A stretch of 64,000 bases of DNA from Protonemura montana (Eukaryota; Arthropoda; Insecta; Plecoptera; Nemouridae), in NCBI GenBank assembly GCA_947568835.1, contig OX387606.1, positions 24,045,111 to 24,109,110 on the forward strand. Direction: 5' to 3'. A program made the position numbers and the translations under genes. This document shows positions 1-11,150 of the stretch, piece after piece. The notes under the pieces are model-generated. The model had not been told where the DNA came from. It ran no database searches and worked only from the letters and a program-made list of their open reading frames with translations. The first letter of the stretch is position 1, and the number at the start of each line of letters is the position of its first letter.

Positions 1-545
1 CGTTGAGTGTGCAGGTTCTAGGTAGAGACAGAACGTTGATGTTAAACCGTTGAGTGTGCAGGTTCTAGGTAGAGACAGAACGTTGATGTTAAACCGTTGA
101 GTGTGTAGGATCTAGGAAGAGACAGAACGTTGATGTTAAACCGTTGAGTGTGCAGGTTCTAGGTAGAGACAGAACGTTGATGTTAAACCGTTGAGTGTGC
201 AGGTTATAGGTAGAGACAGAACGTTAATGTTAAACCGTTGAGTGTGCAGGTTCTAGGTAGAGACAGAACGTTGATGTTAAACCGTTGAGTGTGCAGGTTC
301 TAGGTAGAGACAGAACGTTAATGTTAAACCGTTGAGTGTGCAGGTTCTAGGTAGAGGCAGAACGTTAATGTTAAACCGTTGAGTGTGCAGGTTCTAGGTA
401 GAGACAGAACGTTTATGTTAAACCGTTGAGTGTGCAGGTTCTAGGTAGAGACAGAACGTTGATGTTGAACCGTTGAGTGTGCAGGTTCTAGGTAGAGACA
501 GAACGTTGATGTTAAACCGTTGAGTGTGCAGGTTCTAGGTAGAGT
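1..545. repeat. 47-bp minisatellite, IR gene intron
   Basis: About 11.5 tandem copies of a 47-bp unit containing CCGTTGAGTGTGCAGG and TTCTAGGTAGAGACAGAACG. The array starts outside the window and stops 40 bp before the first visible IR exon. The same unit forms the array at 33126-33925 and is homologous to the terminus of the palindromic element at 51951-52373. The array therefore looks like an expanded transposon end. Confidence 0.95.
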
Positions 546-584
546 GTGTATAACTTATAAGTATAGGTTATGTGGTGTTTCCAG

Positions 585-3500
585 AATGTGCCGTTCAGCT
601 ACGTGAAACGTCAAGGTGACAGGCTGCTCTGGGACGGGTTCGTGGGTCGCGTCTGGTCGCTCCTGGAGCAAAGGATGAACTTCACGTAAAACATGCAACC
701 CTCGTATCTCGACGCATCGTTTGCCAAAAGACACTCGTTTTCAACTCAACAAAGTCATAGCAAAAAATTGACAGAGGAAATCAGCCCGCTTGCTTTTTTA
801 TTATTACGAACACTATAACCGTCTCAAAAATTGATGCTCAAAGAGGGACTCAAACCCCGATCTCCACCTGTCGCGGGTGTTGCTCTAACCAATTGAGCTA
901 CTTGGACCCCGATCTCCACCTGTCGCGGGTGTTGCTCTAACTAATTGAGCTACTTGGACCCCGATCTCCACCTGTCGCGGGTGTTGCTCTAACCAATTGA
1001 GCTACTTGGACCCCGATCTCCACCTGTCGCGGGTGTTGCTCTAACCCATTGAGCTACTTGAACCCCGATCTCCACCTGTCGCGGGTGTTGCTCTAACCCA
1101 TTGAGCTACTTGAACCCCGATCTCCACCTGTCGCGGGTGTTGCACTGAACCATTGAGCTACTTGGACACCGATCTCCACCTGTCGCGGGTGTTGCTCTAA
1201 CCAATTGAGCTACTTGAACCCCGATCTCCACCTGTCGCGGGTGTTGCTCTGAACCATTGAGCTACTTGGACCCCGATCTCCACCTGTCGCGGGTGTTGCT
1301 CTAACCCATTGAGCTACTTGGACCCCGATCTCCACCTGTCACGGGTGTTGCTCTAACCCATTGAGCTACTTGGACCCCGATCTCCACCTGTCGCGGGTGT
1401 TGCTCTAACCAATTAAGCTACTTGGACCCCGATCTCCACCTATCGCGGGTGTTGCTCTAACCAATTGAGCTACTTGGACACTGTTTTTTTGAGACGATTC
1501 TAGTGTATTTGATGAGAATGACAGTTCTCCAAGGAGTAGAACCAAGAGGCTGTGAATACTCACAGTCACTCTGATTCTAGTGACGCTATGTCACGTCACA
1601 ACCTGTCAAACTCGAATAACTCCAATTTGATAATAATTAAAACTATTGTAATTCAAATAATTGAAATTTGAAACCATATTGAAAACTTGGAAGTTGAAAC
1701 GTTCGTAATCCCAATGTTGGCAAACCCGTCTGTCTTGCAGCTCCAAGTTCATCCTGCCACCTAGCGGGACTTTCGGGAATCCTCTGGGCAACGGCTCTTG
1801 GGATGGTTTGGTGGGAATGCTTATCAACAAACGTGTGCACTGCACTGGAAGCGCCCTTGCGCCAATACCGGAACGTTTCGCTTTCGTCGAGTTCTCCTTT
1901 GCCCTGTACACCCTGCAGTGAGTTGTGGTTGTGTGCCGTGGTGGCCATGAGCTAGCACCTTCATGTTTTCGGCGTCTGCTCGTTGCAAAACTTTCTAAAA
2001 GCGACGCCATGTCGCTGGAGTAAGAAGGGGGGGGGGGGGGGGGAAGGGGACTAAACGGCTCTGATATATATATAATAATCAGAATGTGGAAAGAAGATCG
2101 CCTGCCACGCAATTTTTTCGCTATGCTTACATCTTTTTTCAAGCGTTGGCAAACTTGCAATCTTGAGACTCGCTGAAGCTGGTTTAGTTTGTGCGTTATT
2201 TTTGCAAACTAAAACAACAATAACATCAAAGATTTTATTATCATTGTGTTGTTCTAACCAATTGAGCTACTTGGACTCCGATCTCCACCTGTCGCGGTTG
2301 TTGCTCTAACCAATTGAGCTACTTGGACTCCGATCTCCACCTGTCGCGGGTGTTGCTCTAACCAATTGAGCTACTTGGACCCCGATCTCCACCTGTCGCG
2401 GTTGTTGCTCTAACCCATTGAGCTACTTGGACCCCAATCTCCACCTGTAGCGGGTGTTGTTCTAACCAATTGAGCTACTTGGACCCCAATCTCCACCTGT
2501 AGCGGGTGTTGTTCTAACCAATTGAGCTACTTGGACCCCAATCTCCACCTGTAGCGGGTGTTGTTCTAACCAATTGAGCTACTTGGACCCCGATCTCCAC
2601 CTGTCACGGGAATTGCTCTAACCAATTGAGCTACTTGGACCCCGATCTCCACCTGTCGCGGGTGTTGCTCTAACCCATTGAGCTACTTGGACCCCGATCT
2701 CCACCTGTCGCGGGTGTTGCTCTAACCCATTGAGCTACTTGGACCCCGATCTCCACCTGTCGCGGGTGTTGCTCTGAACCATTGAGCTACTTGGACCCCG
2801 ATCTCCACCTGTCGCGGTGTTGCTCTAACCAATTGAGCTACTTGGACCCCGATCTCCACCTGTCACGGGAATTGCTCTAACCAATTGAGCTACTTGGACC
2901 CCGATCTCCACCTGTCGCGGGTGTTGCTCTAACCCATTGAGCTACTTGGACCCCGATCTCCACCTGTCGCGGGTGTTGCTCTAACCCATTGAGCTACTTG
3001 GACCCCGATCTCCACCTGTCGCGGGTGTTGCTCTGAACCATTGAGCTACTTGGACCCCGATCTCCACCTGTCGCGGTGTTGCTCTAACCAATTGAGCTAC
3101 TTGGACCCCAATCTCCACCTGTCACGGGTGTTGCTCTAACCAATCGAGCTACTTGAACCCCGATCTCCACCTGTCGCGGGTGTTGCTCTAACCAATTGAG
3201 CTACTTGAACACTGGCTTTTTGAAACGATTTTACTGTATTTGATGAGAATGACAGTTCTCCAAGGAGTAGAACCAAGAGGCTGTGAATACTCACAGTCAC
3301 TTTGATTCTAGTGACGCTATATCACGTCACAACCTGTCAAACTCGAATAACTCCAATTTGACGTTGGATTCGTTGCTGTATTAGGATTGAAATCTTATTT
3401 AAATTGCAAACGCTTTTAATGCGCGGGGTATTTTATTAGCATCAACACTAGAACCGTCTCAAAAAGCCAGTGTCCAAATAGCTCAATGGTTACAGTGCTG

Positions 3501-6500
3501 ATAATAATAAAATACCCCGCTCATTGCAAGCGTTTGCAATTTAAATAAGATTTCATCTAAAAACATCAAAGATGTTGTTTTATTCCTGGAAAAGGACGAT
3601 GAGATGACTTCGGCGAGCAAAAAGTCGATTCCATCGAGTGGCAGAACAAAAAAAGTTGTCGTGTTTTGTTGTGTTTCCGTTGTTTTCGCTTGTGATTGTT
3701 TCACAGCTTCTCTTTCCCTCGGCCTCTCTTTCCCTCAGCCTCTCTTTCCCTCGGCCTCTCTTTCCCTCAGCCTCTCTTTCCCTCGGCCTCTCTTTCCCTC
3801 AGCCTCTCTTTCCCTCAGCCTCTCTTTCCCTCGGCCTCTCTTTCCCTCAGCCTCTCTTTCCCTCGGCCTCTCTTTCCCTCAGCCTCTCTTTCCCTCAGCC
3901 TCTCTTTCCCTCGGCCTCTCTTTCCCTCAGCCTCTCTTTCCCTCGGCCTCTCTTTTCCTCGGCCTCTCTTTTCCTCGGCCTCTCTTTCCCTCGGCCTCTC
4001 TTTCCCTCGGCCTCTCTTTCCCTCGACCTCTCTTTCCCTCAGCCTCTCTTTCCCTCGACCTCTCTTTCCCTCGACCTCTCTTTCCCTCGACCTCTCTTTC
4101 CCTCAGCCTCTCTTTCCCTCGGCCTCTCTTTCCCTCAGCCTCTCTTTCCCTCGGCCTCTCTTTCCCTCGGCCTCTCTTCTACGCGCGGCCAAACGACTCC
4201 TTCGATTTTGATGAAATTTCCAGCATACCATTACATGGTCTGTCCGGATAGTTGGAAAAGTTCTGACCTCCCCCCCTGCCCCACCCTACTTTGCAGCCCA
4301 CGCGTTTTCATCCAACAACCCGATGGAAGAGAAGCGACATGGACCAGTTTCCTGCTACCCTTCGAACCGACGCTCTGGCTGGCGTTCCTGGCCGTCGGCG
4401 TCGCAGTTACAGGCGTCGTGACGCTCACCGCCGACGCCTCGCTGCCCGACGCAGCCTTCCTCGCGTTCACCGCTCTCTTTTGCCAGCAAAGTCACGTTGA
4501 GAAGATCGTGTGGACGTCAGCTATGGTCGTCGACTTTCTGGTGCAAATCGTGGGTCAGTGCGTTACCTCGTATTTATCCTAGGAGAATATCCTGAATATC
4601 CTGAACATGCCAAGGTACTTTATCATCCGAACCTGGTCATATCACCATCACCAGCTCACTGGTGCCAATCGGAATTTTATTGCAATCACATCTAGGGTAG
4701 TCTAGAGAGCAATAAAAAGTCACACAAAAACTCACTGATATAAATAAAGAATTACAAAAATTGTAATCCATCCTCGTTGAACCAATAGAAAAACTGGCAA
4801 GAGCGATGACCTAGGCAAGGTAAAATCCTATCTCCACTCCCCGGAAGCAATCTTTACTGGTAAGTCTTCGGATATGAGTTCACTTTCTTTGATTTCAATC
4901 CCCATCGCGTCTGGCTGTCCCGTATCCAGCTGTCCCATATCCAGCTGTCCCATATCCAGCTGTCCCGTATCGCTTGCACTCAATGCCCGTCGATAGGAAG
5001 AAACGGAATAACAACCCGCGATGAGTTTCCCCGATTCGCTGCAGGCGAGCGAAACGAGCTGTCAGTTGCGTTTTGTTGTCGATTCACTCACCGCCCAAGA
5101 GATATCAGCGGAAATATTGACAAAATGTCAATAAATATTCCTGAACCAGAGGCACGGGATATACTTTAAAGAGCGTTCCATTTCGTGCAGGAGACGACCC
5201 ACGGCTGCATATTGCCATGTTATATGTTTCCATCATAGATCCCATTATAATTCCACTGGGTTTCCACTGGAGAGAATGGTCCCAGTGGCACTGGTCTAAT
5301 GGCGTCGATGAATGAGTGGATGATGACGAACCTAACCTTGTCAACAGTGTAGAGGATAAACCCGGTGCCGGCACGTAGCCTACTCGTGTCGAAGACCAAG
5401 GGGACCACCGGCTTAACGTCCCTTCCGAGGGACGGTACAACGCGAACAACAGGATTCCTCCACAAATCCATGCTGTCGAGAGGTTGATAAGCAAGGCGAG
5501 TGAAGTTGCTGTACTAACTTTCATCCCTCCAACCTCTCTCCCGAACAGAACTGGTCATGTGTAAGACTGTCACCCATCCAATCCAATACCTGACCCAGCG
5601 CAGTGTTGCTTGAATTTCATCCCTCCAACCTCTCTCCCGAACAGAACTGGTCATGTGTATGATGGTCATCCATCCAATACCTGACCCAGCGCAGTGTTGC
5701 TTAACTTTCATCCCTCCAACCTCTCTCCCGAACAGAACTAGTCATGTATATAATGGCCACCCATCCAATACCTGACTCAGCGCAGTGTTGCTTAACTTTC
5801 ATCCCTCCAACCTCTCTCCCGAACAGAACTGGTCATGTGTATGATAGTCACCCATCCAATAGCTGACCCAGCGCAGTGTTGCTTAACTTTCATCCCTCCA
5901 ACCTCTCTCCCGAACAGAACTGGTCATGTGCATGATGGTCACCCATCCAATACCTGACCCAGCGCAGTGTTACTTAACTTTCATCCCTCCAACCTCTCTC
6001 CCGAACAGAACTGGTCATGTGTATGATGGTCACTCATCCAATAGCTGACCCAGCGCAGTGTTACTTAACTTTCATCCCTCCAACCTCTCTCCCGAACAGA
6101 ACTGGTCATGTGTATGATAGTCACCCATCCAATAGCTGACTCAGCGCAGTGTTGCCTAACTTCGGTGACCCAAGCCAAACCGTTCGGTTCCTCTTGGTTT
6201 ATTTCACTAAGTTACTTCAAAGTGAACTGTTCTTGCTGTTAAAGGGTTGATTGCTTTGACATGCTACGGGGGTCTCCTCTACTCCAACCTTGCTGTCAGC
6301 AGCCCCTGGATGCCGTTCACTTCCCTTGAAGGTCTTCTGAAAGACAACTCCTACTCGTTTGGAATCATCAACAACACCTACTGGAACTCAATCTTCGACG
6401 TGAGCACGTTTTAATATCGTTAGCTGGCATTTCTTGCAGAAGAAAACGTGTATAGTGGGTAGCAAAACCAGCGCGCTAGGGTGTCGTGAGTTATTCTTGG

Positions 6501-8222
6501 CTTCCTTTTCAATTTCAAATCATTCCTCCATTCGTTCTAGTTATGGCACAGATATGGCCACGTGTGGGGCTTTTATATACGTGTGAGGGGGATGCGAAAC
6601 TGTCGGACATTTTATTGCAAATATGTCTCATAAGATTGAATAAAACCGACAAAAAACTAGCGACGTCACAAGTGGGGCATTTACTAGAATTATCGGCAGA
6701 AGGTCTTTAACTTCACGTGAAGGTACAGTAGTCAATTCGATAAAAATATTATTTTTGTGTTGATTTCAGTGAGTAAATATGATAGGAAAGCGCACGAAAT
6801 TGACTTTCCCGGGGGTCATTTGACATTCCCTTCTGGACTAGGCCAAACAGGATGGGGGACTCGATCAAAGAAAAATCCTAGCCAATCTAATAAAGATGAC
6901 CATTCCGGTTCCTGTAGAGGCAACGGAACGCGCTGTTCGCAGCCGTGCATTCTCGCAAGAGCGTTCCGCCGCCTCCAATCGACGCTGTTGAAGGGTACCG
7001 TCGCGTTTGCATCTCCAAGATGGCGTTTGTCGGAACCCTGGAGGAGGCTCATCGACAGCGTCTTAACTGCACGCTTGCCCAGTTGAGTGATCGAATGGTG
7101 TCTGTAGCTCAAAGCATCGCCTTCCCAAAAAACAGTCCGTACCGGGGCATCGTGGACCACAAGTAAGTCTTCAAGAGGCTCTGGTCTGTGGTCTCTGGTC
7201 TGGAAGTCTGTTGACTCGAACGGTCATTTCATCAATTTTGCGATGAAAAGCACCGCTTTATCTGCAATTTTCTCGATTAAATTGTATCTTTATTTTGGGA
7301 CATTGTTATCAGCCTACGGGATGTCATAATAATTAAAATGATTGTTTTTAGACTCATGTCTACTTGATGAAGCCTTAGCACTAGTTTTAACAAACACTAT
7401 TTTTCCGTACACTTATAATCGGTTAGTTAGTAAAAAACGCCAATTTGTTCGGGATTTTATTTCAGAAAATACAAAATACGTTAGTTTTTTTTTTTTATTT
7501 AGATGCATTTAGGAAGCTTGAACTTGGTAATTGTTATAATTTTATGTGGTCCTTTCATTGGAAAATTGTCAGGACTGCTCTTACCCTTGAAGAAGTAACA
7601 GGTACAAGTTACGAACCGTCGGGAAATTTAGTTGTTCTTCACTTAGCATTCAAAACCCATTTCAAATAGTTTTTTTTTCACAGTAAATGATGGACATAAA
7701 GTTGTCGGGGTTTTCAGCAATGTTGCAATTGTAAAATCGCTTAACGCCAGTCATGTTCAATTACTACCCCTGATTTTCCCAGTAATTTCCCAGCGATTTT
7801 CCTCTTGCAGCCTGATGAAACTACGGTCCAGCGGGGTGCTGCGCCTCCTGTGGCAGTCCATGGAACTGAGGGTCCCCGTCAACGCTTTGACCGAGTACCC
7901 GGCCATCGAGTTAGAGGCAGTCGTGCCGATCCTAGCCTTTGCCACCTGCGGCCTGTCGGTGGCATTATTTGTCCTGATGGCAGAGATGCTCTTTGCACGA
8001 CTCACGAGGGACGCCGTCGAGGAGGCAACATCGCTCGCCTCCCAGAAATCCGTCGAAGAGGCGACCCGGACTGCGATCGACGACGCCGTCAAAGAACGGA
8101 CATGGCTCGCGGCTCGGGTCAAGGGACAGAAGTGGCTTGCCAAAAAGGACGCCGTCGAGAAGGCAATGCGCGGGAAACAAAATATTGGCAAGGTTTTCGT
8201 GCAGGTCGACTTCATCGATTGA
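585..8222 (+). CDS. Ionotropic receptor (IR / variant iGluR), 3' part, six exons
   Basis: Exons 585-685, 1741-1917, 4297-4553, 6245-6399, 6918-7162 and 7811-8222 join in one frame (phases 2,2,1,0,2) to give 448 codons and a TGA. All introns are GT-AG. The product is the ligand-binding and channel region of an ionotropic glutamate-receptor-like protein. S1 contains NGSWDGLVG and PERFAFVEFS (the ligand-site Arg is kept). M1 lies near residue 120, the pore loop ends in FCQQS, and the next helix runs into CYGGLLYSNLAV. S2 contains SFGIINNT (conserved Thr) and AFPKNSPYR, and the last membrane helix is near residues 349-372, followed by a ~75-residue charged, Ala-rich tail. The acidic S2 residue that binds the glutamate amino group in classical iGluRs is apparently Thr (AFVGT), as often in chemosensory IRs. 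The amino-terminal exons lie to the left of the window. The subfamily is not resolved. The role as an odour, taste, humidity or temperature receptor subunit is inferred from the family. Confidence 0.88.
783..1645 (-). mobile_element. tRNA-derived SINE-like element with ~12 head units
   Basis: Read on the - strand, the element begins with a unique arm containing GTGACGTGACATAGCGTCAC-type and CTGTGAGTATTCACAG palindromes. It then carries about 12 copies of a 52-bp unit (AAGTAGCTCAATTGGTTAGA...GACAGGTGGAGATCGGGG) and ends with a tail containing TTTTTGAGACGGTTATAGTG. The units resemble the 5' two-thirds of a tRNA: D-stem GCTC/GAGC, then an anticodon-arm-like CACC/GGTG. It fills most of the intron between IR exons 585-685 and 1741-1917 and borders the second exon at about 100 bp. 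Confidence 0.85.
2228..3590 (-). mobile_element. tRNA-derived SINE-like element, ~18 head units, with fold-back end
   Basis: Same family as 783-1645, in the IR intron between exons 1741-1917 and 4297-4553. About 18 tandem 52-bp head units occupy 2250-3210. The block GATCTCCACCTGTCACGGGA through two further units is itself repeated near 2600 and 2860, so multi-unit segments have been duplicated. The unique arm follows at 3210-3380. At 3383-3562 the AT-rich tail occurs twice in inverted orientation (TTATTTAAATTGCAAACGC against GCGTTTGCAATTTAAATAA), making a palindrome around a short tRNA-like start. Confidence 0.8.
3707..4180. repeat. 16-bp pyrimidine-rich minisatellite
   Basis: About 30 tandem copies of CCTCTCTTTCCCTCGG, with A/G and G/A variants near the unit end. 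The strand is almost pure pyrimidine. It lies about 115 bp upstream of the acceptor of IR exon 4297-4553. Because 16 is not divisible by 3, all three + frames stay open and give Ser/Leu/Phe/Pro-rich ORFs that I regard as artefacts. Confidence 0.95.
5287..6190 (-). mobile_element. 5S rRNA-derived SINE, seven tandem 91-bp units
   Basis: On the - strand the element has a decayed 5S-like start near 6190, about seven 91-bp units (TTAAGCAACACTGCGCTG...GGATGGGTGACCATCATA...GGGAGAGAGGTTGGAGGGAT) and a ~200-bp body that ends early near 5287. It sits in the IR intron between exons 4297-4553 and 6245-6399, ending about 55 bp upstream of the acceptor at 6244. Confidence 0.88.
7335..7680 (+). mobile_element. 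Dispersed fold-back-family element, long form
   Basis: Begins with TTTTTAGACTCATGTCTACT and ends with CATTCAAAACCCATTTCAAA, and includes a TGAAGAAGTAAC...GTTACGAACC hairpin. A close relative lies at 37210-37580, and shorter inverted forms lie at 29240, 38325, 44375 and 58025. It is in the IR intron between exons 6918-7162 and 7811-8222. No coding potential is evident. Confidence 0.65.
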
Positions 8223-8342
8223 CTGGAGAAATCTTTGGGACATTGCATCAAACTGGACTCCAGTTATCTCAATGCAATTAATGCCTTGTAAAAAGTCTTT
8301 AGTACAGATTTAAGAAAAGCTTAAAGAAGATTCAAGATTTCT

Positions 8343-8406
8343 CGAAATGGCTGACCACAGCCATCTAGCAAAATTAATCTAGGTGGCTGTGTGGTCGGCT
8401 ATTTCG
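8343..8406. repeat. Near-perfect hairpin 3' of the IR stop codon
   Basis: Two ~26-nt arms (CGAAATGGCTGACCACAGCC at 8343 and its partner ending in GGTCGGCTATTTCG at 8406) are separated by about 10 nt. It lies 120 bp after the IR stop codon and just before an AATAAA at 8433, so it is probably in the 3' UTR. It could be an RNA stem-loop or a tiny palindromic element relic. Confidence 0.7.
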
Positions 8407-8432
8407 ATTGTTAGTTTTTTTTTATCAGCAGG

Positions 8433-8438
8433 AATAAA
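8433..8438 (+). promoter_or_regulatory. Candidate polyadenylation signal of the IR gene
   Basis: AATAAA lies 210 bp after the IR stop codon and is the first such hexamer downstream on this strand. Use is inferred. Confidence 0.5.
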
Positions 8439-8784
8439 TTATATTATGACATTTTTGTCAGATAACTTTTTCGTTGCCAACTTTGAAAACGAAACATGTC
8501 GCCAGGAATAAGTGAAACAGTTTAAGTTAGCAATCGATGTTGAGATCTTCTGACAGGTCCTGCTAGTTTCATCTTACGACTGAAATACAAAAGCAGGTTA
8601 AAAATCAACGTATGCTTTACAAAATGTAAATATGATGAAATGTAAATATATATAATGTAATGAACTAAAAGTCTTAGTTTTCATGGAATACTAGAGTAAC
8701 AGTTTGCAAAACGCATGCATTTGTTTTTAAATCGCTTCGGTTGGCACCCTGCGTCACCCTGTTCTGTAAACGTGTTGTGTCTGC

Positions 8785-9299
8785 CAGTGGTGTAGTCGAG
8801 GGTATACGCTGGTATTAACCTTATACCCAAAACACTTTTTGACACCGAGCATATACCCAAAAAAATATATACAGGGTATACGCCCAATAAATACTCTTTG
8901 CAAAACTTTAAAATGCGTTTTGCAACGACAATTCTTAATCTCCCTACAACCTGCACTAAAAAAACTCGAAAAGCAAAGTTTATTCCGAAAAGTGGGGTAG
9001 TCCGTGTATTGTAGCGGTTCGTATGATCTGGATGGGTATGCAATGGTTTTTCCAAGCAGTCAACGTACTCATTCAACCCACCCGAGGAAAGCGCGATTGC
9101 AGCTACCCCAACACCAAGTAGTAGTTTCAGTGTTGATAGGAATGAACTATCTATGAACTATAACTAGTGAATAGACTAGAGGTAAAGAATTAGAAACACC
9201 CCCCAACCAGTACCTAACCTAGTGATGACCACGGCATTTGGAACTCACAGCCTGATAACCCAGCGTATACCCAAACAAAAATGTAGGACTACACCACTG
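8785..9299. mobile_element. hAT-type MITE with 8-bp target-site duplication
   Basis: A 515-bp element bounded by perfect 13-bp inverted termini, CAGTGGTGTAGTC at 8785 and its reverse complement ending at 9299. A second inverted match (GGGTATACGCTGG) lies inside each end. It is flanked by identical 8-bp direct repeats GTGTCTGC at 8777-8784 and 9300-9307. A CAGTGG terminus with an 8-bp duplication is the hAT signature. There is no transposase ORF, so it is non-autonomous. It lies between the IR and tetraspanin genes. Confidence 0.9.
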
Positions 9300-9307
9300 G
9301 TGTCTGC

Positions 9308-10127
9308 CATGCATTTGTTTCGACCGCTTGTTTCGCTCGATGCTAGGTTCCCGTCGGCGGAAGTGGGTCGCGACATTCCATTTCCTCGGAGGAGAATTGC
9401 AATGACAGAGGACGATGTCGTTATCAACAGGAAGCCATAGTTTGGGTCAAGGCGTACTTTGGGGGCCGGTCGTTGAGATATACTGTCTCGTATGTCTGGG
9501 TCCAAACATATAGGAACATATGGGGACCGACGGTCTATCGAATTTACACGGACAACGAGTCCTTCCCAAGATGTGGACGGCTTGGATATTGTTTAAATCA
9601 GTCGATATCAACCGGTCCGCCATCTTGGAATATCTCAAAATATACCAGTTTTAAATGTAATTTTCAGTTGCTATGCTTAAAGTTGGGACAACACAACTTA
9701 CCGACGTGAACGGGAACAGATTGCCAAGCAATGATCCCAAATAACCTGGATCGCGATTGCAATAGAGAGACTCTGAAGCCAACGCCGCCATCTTGGGAGT
9801 CCCTTATTTTGATTTACCATTTACAAGAAAGAGTCGTGTTGATTGGATTTAAAGCGTTGTAAATTTGTTCGCCGTTTGTTGATGTAAAAATATGATATTG
9901 GTGTTTGTTTATCCTGAACTTTGTGGTGATGTCCTGGTTTTTGGGACGCCCAAGATTTCTTTACATTTCTTTGCTTTGATGTATTGCAAGTCTCGTTGAA
10001 AGTTGAAAAGCCAAGCAGGTACCTAAAACCAGGGCCTTGACAGGCGCCTGCAACCTTCGAGGTACCAACCGTCATTTCTATTTGGTAAACTCTGTTAGGT
10101 TAAGTTTGGTATTCGGTAGAAGTATTA
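9308..10127. other. Intergenic stretch without recognised features
   Basis: This lies between the hAT-type MITE and the 5S-derived SINE at 10128. I see no gene-like ORF with splice support and no tandem array. AT-rich single-copy-looking sequence. Confidence 0.5.
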
Positions 10128-10760
10128 TTATATTATTTGCGGTGTTTAACGACGCACTGTTTTGACATCTGGCCATGCGGCACTGGTCTAATGGCGTCGG
10201 TGAATGAGTGGATGATGATGAGGATGATGATGAACCTAACCTAGCTAGAAGGGAGGAGGGAAAACCTGGTGCCGGCACGTAGCCTACTCCTGTCGAAGAC
10301 CAAGGGGACCACCGGCTTAACGTCCCTTCCGAAAGACGGTACAACTCGAACAGCAGGATTCCTCCACAAATCCATGCTGTCAAGAGGTTGATAAGCAAGG
10401 CGAGTGAAGTTGCTGTACTAACTTTCATCCCTCCAACCTTTCCCCCGAACAGAACTGGTCATGTGTATAATGGTCACCCATTCAATACCTGACTCAGCGC
10501 AGTGTTGCTTAACTTTCATCCCTCCAACCTCTCTCCCGAACAGAACTGGTCATGTGTATAATAATGGTCACCCATTCAATACCTGACTCAGCGCAGTGTT
10601 GCTTAACTTTCATCCCTCCAACCTCTCTCCCGAACAGAACTGGTCATGTGTATGATGGTCACCCATCCAATACCTGACTCAGCGCAGTGTTGTTTAGCTT
10701 CGGTGATCTAACGAGAGCCGGTGTTTCAAACACGCCAAACCGTTTGGTGTTCGGTGGAAG
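10128..10760 (-). mobile_element. 5S rRNA-derived SINE with three tandem units
   Basis: Near full length on the - strand: 5S-like head near 10690-10755 (reverse complement of TTCGGTGATCTAACGAGA), about three 91-bp units, the ~200-bp body, and the 3' end GTCGTTAAACACCGCAAATA with a short TTA/TAA tail near 10128. It lies upstream of the tetraspanin gene. Confidence 0.88.
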
Positions 10761-11150
10761 TAGAAGTAGAAGTCGTTTCGTAGATGTTGGTCTTAATTTA
10801 TACCAGATATGCCAACACCAAAATGTATACAACGATAGATTGTCTACTTTGAATAGAAACAGTAATTTCAAATAGTAATTTTCAAACTCTACAAATAATG
10901 ATCAGCAAACGTCAACAAGTCGCAACTCGACAATCGGTTTAAAAGCATATTGGATAGGTTAGAATCATTTTGTGCTATCAGAATCATGTTAGCCGAGGAA
11001 ATTTCAAACAAAAATCGTTCGAATAATCTTATAAATCAGTTGCACTCTTCCTTGCCGAGTTCTAAAAACAAAAACACAAACGAACACCGAGATCGCTCCT
11101 ATTTTTGAAGCTATTTCAATTCAATTTCATCGTCAAACTTTTTAGAAGAC

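Noticed and set aside
850..1480. Cluster of tRNA genes
   Set aside because: The tandem units lack the T-arm and 3' acceptor strand. They are head fragments of a repeated element, not tRNA genes.
3604..4582. Three long overlapping + strand ORFs with Ser/Leu/Phe/Pro repeats
   Set aside because: They are open only because a 16-bp C/T-rich minisatellite has no stops in any frame. Only the 3' end of one of them (4297-4553) is real, and it belongs to the spliced IR exon.
5105..5524. 139-codon - strand ORF
   Set aside because: The first part is the repeat-borne frame of the 5S-derived SINE; the rest is read-through into intron sequence.
8681..9076. 131-codon - strand ORF
   Set aside because: It lies across the end of a hAT MITE with terminal repeats and target duplication, so the frame crosses the element border.
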